Assembly (NCBI GenBank): GCA_963791885.1
Contig: CAWBUL010000006.1
Span: 682,001 to 746,000, forward strand
Length of the DNA: 64,000 nt
From: CAVSUZ01 sp963791885
GTDB lineage: Bacteria > Pseudomonadota > Alphaproteobacteria > Acetobacterales > Acetobacteraceae
Direction: 5' to 3'
The notes under the pieces are model-generated. The model did no database searches and was not told the origin of the DNA. It saw only the letters and a list, made by a program, of their open reading frames with translations. A program made the translations under genes and the position numbers. This document shows positions 29,265 through 38,331 of this stretch, in pieces. Every line of letters begins with the position of its first letter. Within the stretch, counting starts at the first letter, position 1.

Positions 29265-29561
29265 GTGCCTCGCGTCAGCGCAAGGGGGGCAGTGTTTCAT
29301 GTCGACATCGACGACGCTGGCATACAAGTGTCCGCGGTCCTCCTGCCGCTCGACCGGTTCTTCGAGATGCGTGCAAGCGCCGCGATCCGACTGTGGCACG
29401 GCTTGACCGGCGCAATCCTGGTCCCGGCGGCCTGGTCGCGCACGTCGAAGACAGGCGGCGACTATCTCTTCCTCGAGCTCTACGATCCGAGCCGGCCGGA
29501 CACGGTCTGGTGCAATCTTTACCGGAAGGCGAATGGTCCCGCCGTTCTTTGGGCGCGGTGA
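29265..29561 (+). CDS. Unknown small protein
   Basis: About 98 residues: FHVDIDDAGIQVSAVLLPLD, RASAAIRLWHGLTGAILVPA, GGDYLFLELYDPSRPDTVW. The pattern of alternating strands and one amphipathic helix looks like a folded protein rather than a shadow frame. No signal peptide. It faces away from the HTH gene. Start uncertain (ORF opens at 29265; the first ATG is at about 29299). Family not recognised. Confidence 0.45.
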   Translation: MPRVSARGAVFHVDIDDAGIQVSAVLLPLDRFFEMRASAAIRLWHGLTGAILVPAAWSRTSKTGGDYLFLELYDPSRPDTVWCNLYRKANGPAVLWAR

Positions 29562-30150
29562 TCCAGTCGCCCCCGGCGCGAGCCGGGGCCTTTTCGTCGC
29601 AAGCGTCGCGACAGGGGTCCGCCGTGGCGCGTGCCGCGCGGCCTGAGCTTCCTCGCCGGCATCCGGGTTCTATCAGAGTCATCGGGATTCGAGGTTCGTC
29701 TCAGACACTTCCCTGGGCCGTCACGCGTGCTGCGTGACCGGACTCTCAGGCTTCGCCCCGAGCCGCCCCCAAAAGAGAAGGGGACGTCTCGGCCAATCCG
29801 GTTTCGATCCCTCGGCCTGCTTCTTTCCGGCCGCTGCCGCGGCTTGATCGCCGCATAGGCGGCTATCGCGGCCGGGCGCTACGGGCTGCGCCCTGGCGCG
29901 CTTCAAGCACAATCGACGCGGCCGTGGCTCGGTCGCTCCGCTCCCTGGCATATACAGCCGGATTCAACTCATAACAGAGCAAGCGATCACCTGAACTCGC
30001 GCACCGCGTGTTTGTTTGTCTCATCGAGTATTGCAACGCGGAGGAAAGGCTAACATTCGTGGCAAGCAATTTGATCGAGATCATGACGTTAGGTGTCTAA
30101 AAGTGTTTCAAGTAACTTTTTGATGTCTTACGGCTGAGCCGGGCATATAC
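29562..30150. other. Intergenic stretch, nothing recognisable
   Basis: High-GC sequence without a supportable gene. A GC-rich inverted segment (CCCGGCGCGAGCCGGGGCCTTTTCGTC, about 29572-29598) could act as a terminator for the preceding gene. Confidence 0.4.
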
Positions 30151-30669
30151 TTGGCGATCTCCGCTGGGATGTCCGGCGTTTACCAGATAGGGAAGCACGT
30201 GGCCGCAGCCGAACCACAGTGGACCGAAAGGTCGGCCTACAGCCTTGGTCGTGATCCGCTCGGCATGCAGGCGACCTCGGTGCGGATATATCGATCGCTG
30301 GTTCCCGGCCTGACAAACGTGACGAACCGGCTCCGCTATTACAGCTTCTATTGCTGGGCGGTGGATCTTTGGGCGCGTCGAGAGCACGCGGACAGCGTAA
30401 AGCGATGGCGCGTATTCATCCGCCGCGCTGAAGCCCTTTACGCCATTGCGAGCTACGTTGCCGATCCAGGTCATAGCGACGGTTTGGCGGGTGGCGACTG
30501 GGCCGCCGAGAGGCGGTCAACACTGGACGACACAGAAGAACTGGACCTCACCCAGCACGACGATCCAGCGACGCTGGGCCGGTACCTCGGGGCGGTGTCC
30601 GGAAACTTCGGGCAGTTCTATGTGGCCAGCATGCTCGACAACCGCATGCTGGCGCCTTCCAAGGCGTGA
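30151..30669 (+). pseudogene. N-terminal fragment of an unknown protein
   Basis: Likely start ATG 30169 (MSGVYQIGKHVAAAEPQWTE). The product is distinctive: AYSLGRDPLGMQATSVRIYR, then VTNRLRYYSFYCWAVDLWAR and FIRRAEALYAIASYVAD, suggesting the beginning of a much larger cytoplasmic protein of the kind found in accessory islands. It ends abruptly after LDNRMLAPSKA, and no continuation is found in any frame within the next 500 bases, so it is a 3' truncation. Possibly a relic of a defence or plasmid gene, but that is a guess. Confidence 0.5.
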
Positions 30670-31229
30670 TCGTGTTCGAAGGTGCCATTCGTGACCGCGT
30701 CTCGAACCTTGAGTATCAAATGCGCTCCGCGTAGCGTCCAGTGCATCTGTTGCTGAGCGTTCATCCGGCGGTACAGCAACCATTGCACCACGCTGTGTGA
30801 CAGGCGTCGAGATTGGCGTCTTGCGTGGCCTGGTCACTGAAGGTCGCCGGCGAAGCTGATTCCGCTGGTGGCGTCAAGCGTCGCCAGGGCTTCTGCAATG
30901 AGATCGAAGACCTCGCCTGACCTGCCCATGCCGGAGCAGGCATTGGATCCGCTGAAGCATCAGGATAGCCCTTAACATGCTGGATTCGCATCCACGCATG
31001 GAATTAATCCAACGCATGGCGATCGGACCAACACTCGCCGCTTCAATCGCCGCCCTTCGGCGCCGTCGTTCACGATAGTGATGGAGGCCGCCGCCGCGCT
31101 CCCGTCGCCACACGCGGCTGCCGAGCTTCATCCGGATGGTGGGGGTGCAGCGCCGCGTCGTCTTCAGCGTCTCGGTCCTCGGTGATGCGCCGTCGATCGT
31201 CGAGAGGCGGAGCGGAGCGACCTGTACCC
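30670..31229. other. Degenerate stretch without a supportable gene
   Basis: Short frames only, none with recognisable protein features. Probably eroded accessory DNA between the truncated gene at 30151 and the MlaC-like gene. Confidence 0.4.
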
Positions 31230-31886
31230 TTATCCCAGCATGCCGCCGGAGAGGCTGGCGACCTTGCGACCCAGACCAGCCGTCAGCGCTGGGACACCAC
31301 CAGCAATCAGCAGTTCATGAAAATCTGAGCGCTGCACGGCGACACGACTGATCGAGCCGTTCGTCAGCACGTCCACCACCTGCCATCCCGCGGGGCCGAT
31401 CCGCACGACGTAGCTGAGCTCCACCGGCGGGTCATTGACTCGCACCAACCGGGTCTGCACCACGACTTCGCCGGTGGCGACAGTGCGCACCGACGGCAGG
31501 ATCTGGAAGCTCTGGCCGTTGTAACTGTTGAAGTTCGAGACGTAGCTGGAAATCGTGTAGCGGCGGAATGCCGTCGCGAGGTCTGCCTTCTGCGCCTCGG
31601 GGAGCGTTGCCCATGACAGACCAACTGACGAGGCGAGCACGGCATCGAGGTTGAAGACCTGCTCGACGACCGGGGCAAGCGCGCGATAACGCTCCGTGAA
31701 CGGCGTGCGGTCGCCCGCCTTCATCGCCACGAGCAAGGCGTCGTCAAGGCGCTCGATCGGCATCCGCGCTGAAGCCGCGTCCGTGATTTGGGCACCAGCC
31801 GGCCGCCAGGAAACGGGAACAATGAAAGCGGTGATTGCCACACCCAGCACGTCGCGGCGTCCGATTGCGGAGATATTATGTCTCAT
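31230..31886 (-). CDS. MlaC/Ttg2D-family periplasmic lipid-binding protein
   Basis: 218 residues. A twin-arginine-like N-terminus (IGRRDVLGVAITAFIVPVSW, cleaved near GAQ) indicates export. The Ttg2/MlaC domain follows: FTERYRALAPVVEQVFNLDA, LATAFRRYTISSYVSNFNSY, VQTRLVRVNDPPVELSYVVR and GWQVVDVLTNGSISRVAVQR. The family carries phospholipids or sterol-like lipids between membranes and is linked to solvent tolerance. No MlaA/B/D/E genes are adjacent, so it is an orphan. A strong palindrome lies about 160 bases upstream. Confidence 0.85.
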   Translation of the reverse strand: MRHNISAIGRRDVLGVAITAFIVPVSWRPAGAQITDAASARMPIERLDDALLVAMKAGDRTPFTERYRALAPVVEQVFNLDAVLASSVGLSWATLPEAQKADLATAFRRYTISSYVSNFNSYNGQSFQILPSVRTVATGEVVVQTRLVRVNDPPVELSYVVRIGPAGWQVVDVLTNGSISRVAVQRSDFHELLIAGGVPALTAGLGRKVASLSGGMLG

Positions 31887-32043
31887 GATCGCTCCTCCTT
31901 CCGTAAACTTCAGCAGTCACGCCAGAGCGCATTGTCGATGAAGGCGTGCGAGCCCTTTTTCGGCGCTCAAGGCAGAATCCCCTTTCCTGGGTTGAGTGCT
32001 TCAACGCACCTCAATCGGCCCTGGCGATGGTTGGAATCCATTG

Positions 32044-32070
32044 GACGAAGGTATTGCCGATACCTTCGTC
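32044..32070. promoter_or_regulatory. Perfect palindromic operator upstream of the MlaC-like gene
   Basis: Arms GACGAAGGTAT and ATACCTTCGTC (11 bp, perfect) around TGCCG. A related palindrome at 33095-33120 precedes the enoyl-CoA hydratase. The inner 15 bases GGTATTGCCGATACC are the exact complement of the core of the Rrf2 operator at 15131-15147. Confidence 0.7.
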
Positions 32071-32173
32071 TCAGACGCGAACGGAGTTGCCCGAAAAGCA
32101 AAGCCCGGGCACCGGCAAGAATCGTTGGTGCCCCGACTGAGATGTAAGAATAGCGATGCGATGTTGGCCCGGA

Positions 32174-33014
32174 TCAGCGACCGAGCTGTCCGACATGGTA
32201 GCCGAGGCGCGTCTCGACATCGCCCGGCTTGTGGAAGCCCCTCTCCATGAGCTTCTTGATCCGTGCTTGAGTAGCCGGCCGTGCCAGTGAGGCCATGAAG
32301 GCGTCCCATTCCGGTTGGATCTCGGCATCGGACGGGAGATCAGCCTGGTTGGCCAGGCGCTTTGTCTCTGCAATCGCATGCTTTTCGAAAGACGCAATGC
32401 GGTTCGCTAGCTCGTCGACGAAGCCATCGAGTTCGTCATCCGGCAGGGCGCGATTGATATAGCCGTAGAGCTCGGCGACGTCGCCGCGGATGTCGTCCGC
32501 CCCAAGCAGCACTTCAAGTGCACGGCCGCGCCCCAGGAGGCGGGGCAGTCGCGCCATGGGTCCGCCACCCGGCACCAGACCGCAACCGACCTCCCATTGC
32601 GAGAGAATGGCCTTCTCTCGGCTGCCGAACCGCATGTCGCTTGCGAGCGCCAGCTCGCTGCCGACCCCGGTGGCGCGCCCACGTATCTTTGCAATCGAGA
32701 CCACAGGTGCGCGACTTAATCTTACCAACGCATCGGGCAACTGCTGCAAGCCAGTGGGCCCGAGCGGCAAGCTCAACGTCTCCTCGGGTTTGGCGAGGAA
32801 GTCGTAATGAGTTCAGGAAAAACCCGTCGATCGCACTCTCAAAGACAACGACCTTCACGTCCTTGTCGGTTTCAAGCGCCGCAACGATCGCGGTCAGTGG
32901 GGCCATGTTCTGCGGACCGAAGATGTTCAGTGGCGCGATGTCAAAAGTAACGCACCAGTGGGCCGGGGAGCGGCGTTCAAGCCGGATCTGCTTATTGGGT
33001 TCACTGTTGCACAT
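32174..33014 (-). pseudogene. Enoyl-CoA hydratase/isomerase family protein, +1 frameshift
   Basis: Crotonase-fold protein of about 280 residues. The N-terminal frame (WCVTFDIAPLNIFGPQNMAP, VKVVVFESAIDGFFLN) is interrupted at about 32809, where one extra T separates it from HYDFLAKPEETLSLPLGPTG. The rest contains the oxyanion region RGRATGVGSELALASDMRFG and QWEVGCGLVPGGGPMARLPR, then a long helical tail ending YHVGQLGR. The catalytic Glu pair of true hydratases is not obvious. Upstream palindrome at 33095. Otherwise well conserved, so the slip may be a sequence error. Confidence 0.8.
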
Positions 33015-33094
33015 CTGTGTTCTCCCGGCGACCTAGTGAGCCGGCCAATATCCGGCTATGGCGAGATAGTCAGTCGTCGGAAGTACATCCATCA

Positions 33095-33120
33095 GACGAA
33101 AGTATCGCGGATACTTTTGG
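33095..33120. promoter_or_regulatory. Palindrome upstream of the enoyl-CoA hydratase gene
   Basis: GACGAAAGTAT, CGCGG, ATACTTTTGG: inner arms AAAGTAT/ATACTTT are perfect and outer bases partly match. Same outer GACGAA and same spacing as the site at 32044-32070, so one regulator probably controls both genes. It lies about 80 bases upstream of the start at 33014. Confidence 0.6.
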
Positions 33121-33610
33121 TGCCGGAGGATACTGATGAAGCTGCCGATCCCCCTCTGCAGGTTCTCACAATCCGCAATTTTGGCATACCGCCCCCCCTG
33201 GGGCCCGGGCCGACCGAGCGGGCAATGAGGTCTGCGACTGGCTCAATAGCGGCTATCGCCGCTTCGGCAGGAAAATTGTTATGGACGGGCGCCGTGGTCC
33301 GGCGACCCAACCTTTCGACAACCACCGCATCCGACTCGCCACAGACGGCTCCGGCCCTGATTGGGGCGGCGGCGAAGCGCAGAGCCCCGTAGCTCGCCTC
33401 CCTCCCTCGCGCGCGCCCCGCAACGACAAAGCAGGCTAACATTACAATCGCCAGGGCGTAACGCGAATTTGGCGATTGTGTAGTCGGTGACCCAATAGCG
33501 CCTCCTCTGCCTCTCGGGTCAGCTTAGCGTCACGACTCTCCGGGACCAAACATCTAGTCTCGCGCGGTTGTGGTGGCGCCAGGGGCGCACGGACGAGGCG
33601 CGCGAGCTGC
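33121..33610. other. Intergenic stretch, no gene called
   Basis: A plus-strand frame through 33392 and a minus-strand frame 33092-33442 exist, but neither shows recognisable protein features. Treated as non-coding up to the IS21 end. Confidence 0.4.
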
Positions 33611-33689
33611 TGTCGACTGTTGATTTTCGCTGAGAACTGACCCGGGTTTTCCACCGAGAACTGACCCGGGTGAATTTATGGTTTGCGGG

Positions 33690-34482
33690 TCATACCGGGG
33701 TCAAGTTCTTGGCCTTTTCCTTTCGGCCCTTGTTGGCGGCCGAGCTGGCTTTGAAGCGGAAGCTGTCATTGCCGGTTTCCACGATGTGGCAGTGGTGGGT
33801 GAGGCGGTCGAGCATGGCGGTCGTCATCTTAGCGTCGCCGAACACGTCAGCCCATTCGCTGAAGCTCAGGTTCGTGGTGATGACCACAGAGGCCCGTTCG
33901 TAAAGCTTGCTCAGCAGGTGGAAAAGCAGCGCGCCGCCGGAGGGGCTGAACGGCAGATAGCCCAATTCATCGAGCATTACGAGGTCGCACCGCATCAGCC
34001 GATCCGCGATCTGACCCGATCGGCCCTGAGTTTTCTCCTGCTCCAGCGCATTGACCAGGTCGACGGTCCCGAAGAACCGAACCTTTTTGCGATGGTGTTC
34101 AACCGCCTGCACGCCAAGCGCCGTGGCGATGTGGGTCTTGCCGGTGCCCGGACCGCCGACGAGGACCACGTTGTCGGCGTTTTCGATGAACTCACACCGG
34201 TAAAGCTGGCGCACCAGGGCTTCATTGGTTTCGCTGGACGCAAAATCAAAACCGCTCAGATCCTTGTAGACGGGGAAGCGCGCCGCCTTCAGACTGGTAG
34301 GCAACCGATCGAACCTCGCGCTCGGCGGTTTCCGCCTTGAGCAGCTGTGAGAGAATGGGGACGGCCGAATTGAACGCTGGCGCGCCCTGCTCCATCAGCT
34401 CGCCCGCGGCTTGCGCCATGCCAAACATCTTCAGGCCGCGCAGCATCACGACAATCGCCGCCCCGGCCGGATCATGACGCAT
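33690..34482 (-). pseudogene. istB: IS21 IstB helper ATPase, +1 frameshift
   Basis: AAA+ helper of the IstA transposase. Starts ATG 34482 (MRHDPAGAAIVVMLRGLKMF), overlapping the istA end by 11 bases. After REVRSVAYQ an extra base at about 34290 shifts the frame. It resumes with KAARFPVYKDLSGFDFASSE, the Walker A GGPGTGKTHIATALG, Walker B LVMLDELGYL and the C-terminal RLTHHCHIVETGNDSFRFK. One base removed restores the full 260-residue protein. Confidence 0.9.
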
Positions 34483-36004
34483 GGCGGGCCTCCTGTAGCT
34501 TCTCGCGCAGGGCATCGTAGCGTTCGACGTCGGCACGTGGCTCCCGGTCCAGGGCCAAGGCCTGCGGAGCCGCGATCATTGCTGTGGCCGTGGATTTGCC
34601 GTCGATCAGCCGGTGCAACATGTTCAGCACGTGCGTCTTTGTCGGCGCTCCATCACTCAGCGCCAGTTCGACGGCACACAACACCGCATCTTCACCATGG
34701 TGCAGGACGAGGGCAAGAATCTCCACCATCTCCCGGTCGCCTCCGGGCTGCTTGAGAAGGTGCTGTTGCAGCCGCTTGAACGCTTCCGGCAATTCGGCGA
34801 ACGGCGCGCCATTACGCAGAGCTCCCGGCTTGCGCTGGATCACCGCGAGATAGTGGTGCCAATCATAGATGGTGCGGCCGGGCAGATGATGCGACCGCTC
34901 GATGAGCCGCGCGTGTTCGCAGATGACTTGCCCTTCGGCAACGACAACGACGCGGCCTGGATAAACCCTTAAGCTGACGCGATGATTGGCGAAGGACGCG
35001 GGCACGCTGTAGCGGTTGCGATCAAAGTGAACGAGGCAGGTGGGCGAAACGCGTTTGCCGTATTCAACAAAACCATCGAACGGTCTGCCAACGGCCATCA
35101 GGCATCCGACTTCACTTTGCCACGCATCGAATATCGAGCCTTGCTGGCTGCCGTGTGGAATCTCGCGCCATAGCGCTTGGCAGCGTTGTTCCAGCCAGTC
35201 GTTCAAGTCAGCCAGCGTCACAAAACGCGGCATGGTCTGCCACAGCCGATGACGCGCGTCCTGGACATTCTTCTCGATCTGACCCTTCTCCCAGCCTGAG
35301 GCCGGATTGCAAAAGTCAGCATCGAAAAGGTAGTGGCTGGCCATCGCGGCAAAGCGTGCATTGACCTGGCGCTTCTTGCCGACGCCAACTTGGTCAACAG
35401 CCGTTCTCATATTGTCGTAGATGCCGCGGCGCGGCACGCCGCCAAGCACCCGGAACGCATGATGATGCGCGTCGAACAGCATCTCGTGCGTCTGCAGCGG
35501 ATAGGCCCGGACAATGAAGGTGCGGCTGTAGCAAAGCTTGAAGTGCGCAGCTTGCAGCTTGGTCCGTTCGCCGCCGATAACGGCCCACTCCTCGCTCCAG
35601 TCGAACTGGAAAGCTTCGCCCGGCTGGAAAATCAGCGGAACAAAGGCCCCGCGGCCGGTCGTCTGCTGCTCCCGCTGCCGATGCTCCTTCCAGGTGCGGG
35701 CGAACGCCGCAACACGGCCGTATGAACCTTCAAACCCGAGGGCGGCCAGATCCGCATGCAACCGCTTGATCGTCCGCCTCTGCTTGCGCGGCCTGCCGCT
35801 CTCTAGCTTTAGCCAGGCCGACAGTTTCTCGGCGAACGCGTCCAGCTTGCTGGGCCGCTCCGGCACCTTGAAGGCCGGTTCCACCACGTCGCCCCGCAAG
35901 TATTTGCGGATGGTGTTCCGCGATAGCCCAGTCCTGCGGGCGATCTCCCGTATCGAAAGCTGGTCTCGAAGCGCCCAGCGACGGATCACGCTCAGTAACT
36001 CCAT
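34472..36004 (-). CDS. istA: IS21 IstA transposase
   Basis: 510 residues from ATG 36004 (MELLSVIRRWALRDQLSIRE). Helix-turn-helix IARRTGLSRNTIRKYLRG. The DDE core includes FQFDWSEEWAVIGGERTKLQ, GGVPRRGIYDNMRTAVDQVG and GWEKGQIEKNVQDARHRLWQ. C-terminal beta domain after VSLRVYPGRVVVVAEGQ. Intact. Confidence 0.95.
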   Translation of the reverse strand: MELLSVIRRWALRDQLSIREIARRTGLSRNTIRKYLRGDVVEPAFKVPERPSKLDAFAEKLSAWLKLESGRPRKQRRTIKRLHADLAALGFEGSYGRVAAFARTWKEHRQREQQTTGRGAFVPLIFQPGEAFQFDWSEEWAVIGGERTKLQAAHFKLCYSRTFIVRAYPLQTHEMLFDAHHHAFRVLGGVPRRGIYDNMRTAVDQVGVGKKRQVNARFAAMASHYLFDADFCNPASGWEKGQIEKNVQDARHRLWQTMPRFVTLADLNDWLEQRCQALWREIPHGSQQGSIFDAWQSEVGCLMAVGRPFDGFVEYGKRVSPTCLVHFDRNRYSVPASFANHRVSLRVYPGRVVVVAEGQVICEHARLIERSHHLPGRTIYDWHHYLAVIQRKPGALRNGAPFAELPEAFKRLQQHLLKQPGGDREMVEILALVLHHGEDAVLCAVELALSDGAPTKTHVLNMLHRLIDGKSTATAMIAAPQALALDREPRADVERYDALREKLQEARHAS

Positions 36005-36226
36005 GCTTATCACTCCCGTGGACCCCGCTGAAAACAGCCGGGGCGAGGTCAAAACATGGGTCAATTCTCAGTGGAAATTTGCCACCTGGTGGGTCAGTTC
36101 TCGATGAAACTCAACACTGTCGACCACTTATCGGCAATTCACCGAGGGGTTCCACACCGCCGACCTAATTCAGGCCCGCGCGTTAATGGAACAGTTCAGA
36201 TCGCCGCAGCAGCATCAAAGCTCACT

Positions 36227-37990
36227 CTAAAGGTCCAGCTCGACCGCGGTTCTCGGCGTTGAGCAACAAATCAGCGCATTGCTTTCGGCGGGCGGGTCCA
36301 GCGGCTCCGGCGCGTACGTCAGTTCGCCTTCAACCAACCCGCTCTCGCAGTTGTGGCATACACCTGATCGGCAGGCCCAACGCACGGGAACAGCGCAGGC
36401 TTCCGCCAGCTCGAGCAGACTGCCAAAGCGGGCGTCCCATGGCACACTCAGACCGCTTCGCAAGAACGTCACCATGGGTCCGCCGCCCGCAGGACCGTCA
36501 GGCCGGTGAGGCAAAGCCGCGGCGACGCTGGAGATGCCCGGCGTGAGGGTGGACGCGGGCCCGAACACTTCGGCGTGGACCTTGGGCCAGGGAATGCCCC
36601 ATGCCGCCAGGCCTTGCTGGAAATCTTCAAGAAAGCGGGGTGGACCGCACAGATAGAAATCAGCGTCCTGGGGAACCCCCAGCTCGTGAAGCAGCTCGAT
36701 CGAGAGATGGCCCGGTCGATCGAAATCCTGGCCGAGCGCATCTCCCGGTCCAGGCCGGCTGTACATCACACAGCGATGAGACGCCTGGAGCGCGACGAGC
36801 AAATCCCCCGCCTCCTTGGCAAACGAATGGTGGGCCCGATCGCGGGCTGAATGCAGCCACCAAACCGGCCGAGACGCCACGGTGTTTGGAGCGCCCGCAC
36901 CATGCAACATCGCCAGCATCGGCGTGACGCCGACACCGGCGCTGATAAAAACGACGGGCGTCGCACCGGCCGCGAGCGTAAACGACCCACGAGGCGCACT
37001 AATCTCCAGCCGACTGCCCGCCCGGATGCTTTGGTGAAGAAAGCCGCTTGCGATTCCGTGCTCGTTCTTAACCCCAATACGATAGGTTGGGGTTCCGGGC
37101 GCACCGCACAGTGAATAGTTTCGCGTGACAGCAGGAGCGTTCGGGTCCGGTCTCATGCGGACCACGATGAATTGGCCCGCGAGCGCCGGTGGCAGCGGCG
37201 AACCGTCTTCGGCCGCGAACTCGAACGATCGCACATCCAAGCTTTCCTCGCGCGAAGCCACGACCGCGATTGACCGAAAGCCACGCCACGCAGGGGGCGC
37301 CGACGCGCCGAGGCCGAGGCCCGCATTGCCCGTTGTGCCTCCCGCTTCGGCAGCGGTGAGCAGCGCCTGCATCGAGCCTTGCCAATCCTTGCTGAGCGCC
37401 GGAATGCGGATTGCGCGGCGCAATGCTTCGGGCGGGTGCTCCGCGGAGTAAAGGAGAGCATCGATCTCGGCGATGGTCATGCGCTCCGGACCGTCTGCGA
37501 GCTTCTCGATCCGATCGCCTGCGCCGATCTCGCCTTCTTCGACGACGCGGAAATAGAAACCGGGACGGTGGTGCGACACCAGCAGCGCGGCAATCTCCGG
37601 GTGGTTCAATCTGATGCCGACCCGGTAGCAGGTGTCGCGTGGCTGGCTGACCTCGACGACGGCACCGCCGATCCTGAAGCGATCGCCGATGCAGACCTCG
37701 TTATCGGCGAGGCCCTCCACCGTGAGGTTCTCGCCGAAATTTCCCGCCACGAGATCCGACCGCCCAAGATACTTCGCCCAGTAGCGGTAGGAATCGAGCT
37801 GGTACACCATGATCGCACGTTGCTCGCCGCCATGGCCTTGGAGGTCCCCTTGGCCGTCGCCATCGAGATTCAGCCGGCGGGCGACAATCCGCCCCATAAC
37901 CGGGCTCTTCCAGACCGCCGTCCGGACAGTCCTGCCCTGCCACGCGACGTCCTGCGGAAGTCCGACATTGACCGAAACGACGACACCCAT
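36227..37990 (-). CDS. MOSC - flavin reductase - 2Fe-2S ferredoxin fusion protein
   Basis: 587 residues from ATG 37990, behind GGAGGTTCT (a second ATG lies directly upstream at 37993). Residues 1-220 are a YiiM-type MOSC domain (HGGEQRAIMVYQLDSYRYW, GNFGENLTVEGL, QPRDTCYRVGIRLNHPEIAA with the conserved Cys). Next come an FNR-like FAD/FMN-binding domain (VTRNYSLCGAP), an NAD-binding segment (ISAGVGVTPMLAMLHGAG, YLCGPPRFLEDF) and a C-terminal plant-type ferredoxin (CRSGVCHNCESG ... ICC, four Cys). This should be a self-sufficient NAD(P)H-dependent molybdoenzyme-like reductase. YiiM relatives reduce N-hydroxylated compounds. Intact, soluble, single gene. Confidence 0.88.
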   Translation of the reverse strand: MGVVVSVNVGLPQDVAWQGRTVRTAVWKSPVMGRIVARRLNLDGDGQGDLQGHGGEQRAIMVYQLDSYRYWAKYLGRSDLVAGNFGENLTVEGLADNEVCIGDRFRIGGAVVEVSQPRDTCYRVGIRLNHPEIAALLVSHHRPGFYFRVVEEGEIGAGDRIEKLADGPERMTIAEIDALLYSAEHPPEALRRAIRIPALSKDWQGSMQALLTAAEAGGTTGNAGLGLGASAPPAWRGFRSIAVVASREESLDVRSFEFAAEDGSPLPPALAGQFIVVRMRPDPNAPAVTRNYSLCGAPGTPTYRIGVKNEHGIASGFLHQSIRAGSRLEISAPRGSFTLAAGATPVVFISAGVGVTPMLAMLHGAGAPNTVASRPVWWLHSARDRAHHSFAKEAGDLLVALQASHRCVMYSRPGPGDALGQDFDRPGHLSIELLHELGVPQDADFYLCGPPRFLEDFQQGLAAWGIPWPKVHAEVFGPASTLTPGISSVAAALPHRPDGPAGGGPMVTFLRSGLSVPWDARFGSLLELAEACAVPVRWACRSGVCHNCESGLVEGELTYAPEPLDPPAESNALICCSTPRTAVELDL

Positions 37991-38113
37991 CATAGAACCT
38001 CCGCTGATGCATTTCGTCCTTCTCGTCAGCAGCAAAGAGCATCACACTTGGATGGAACGTAGGGCTGCTGCCGTCGAACACGGCAATGAGTTCCGCACGC
38101 CACATCATCAGGC

Positions 38114-38331
38114 TTAGTGTTCCGTCGAATAAGTGTCAGCCGCCTTCGCCCTGCTGTGTATCGTCAGGTCAGCGTCGCGCTCGCCGCCGAAGTTAAGGAT
38201 CTGCAAGCGCGTCGGATCGGATGCGGGTTCGAAGCCGCCTTGACTTTCCATCGAGCCGTTCGCGGCACCCCCACATCGCCGTTGGCAAGGGGAATCCTCA
38301 TGTAGCGAAGCGTGTCGGTTGCCATGCTCAT
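38114..38331 (-). pseudogene. Small unknown protein coupled to the efflux operon, possibly frameshifted
   Basis: ATG 38331 overlaps the stop of the DHA2 transporter (ATGA), strongly suggesting translation. The frame begins MSMATDTLRYMRIPLANGDV. After a GGGGG run the next frame continues more plausibly (GSMESQGGFEPASDPTRLQI, LNFGGERDADLTIHSRAK) to 38114, which needs a -1 change. Either a 55-residue or a 72-residue product. No family recognised. Confidence 0.4.

Larger units (their letters stand above)
33611..36126 (-). mobile_element. IS21-family element
   Basis: istA and istB on the minus strand are flanked by related ends: TGTCGACTGTTGA...CGCTGAGAACTGACCC on the left (from 33611) and, on the opposite strand, TGGTCGACAGTGTTGAGTTT then CGAGAACTGACCC on the right (to about 36126). 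Each end carries repeats of GAGAACTGACCC (left at 33630 and 33655, right near 36070 and 36100), the multiple end repeats typical of IS21. Target duplication not resolved. Confidence 0.88.

Noticed and set aside
36226..38062. Several plus-strand frames opposite the MOSC fusion gene (up to 227 codons)
   Set aside because: Shadows. The minus-strand gene has four recognisable domains.
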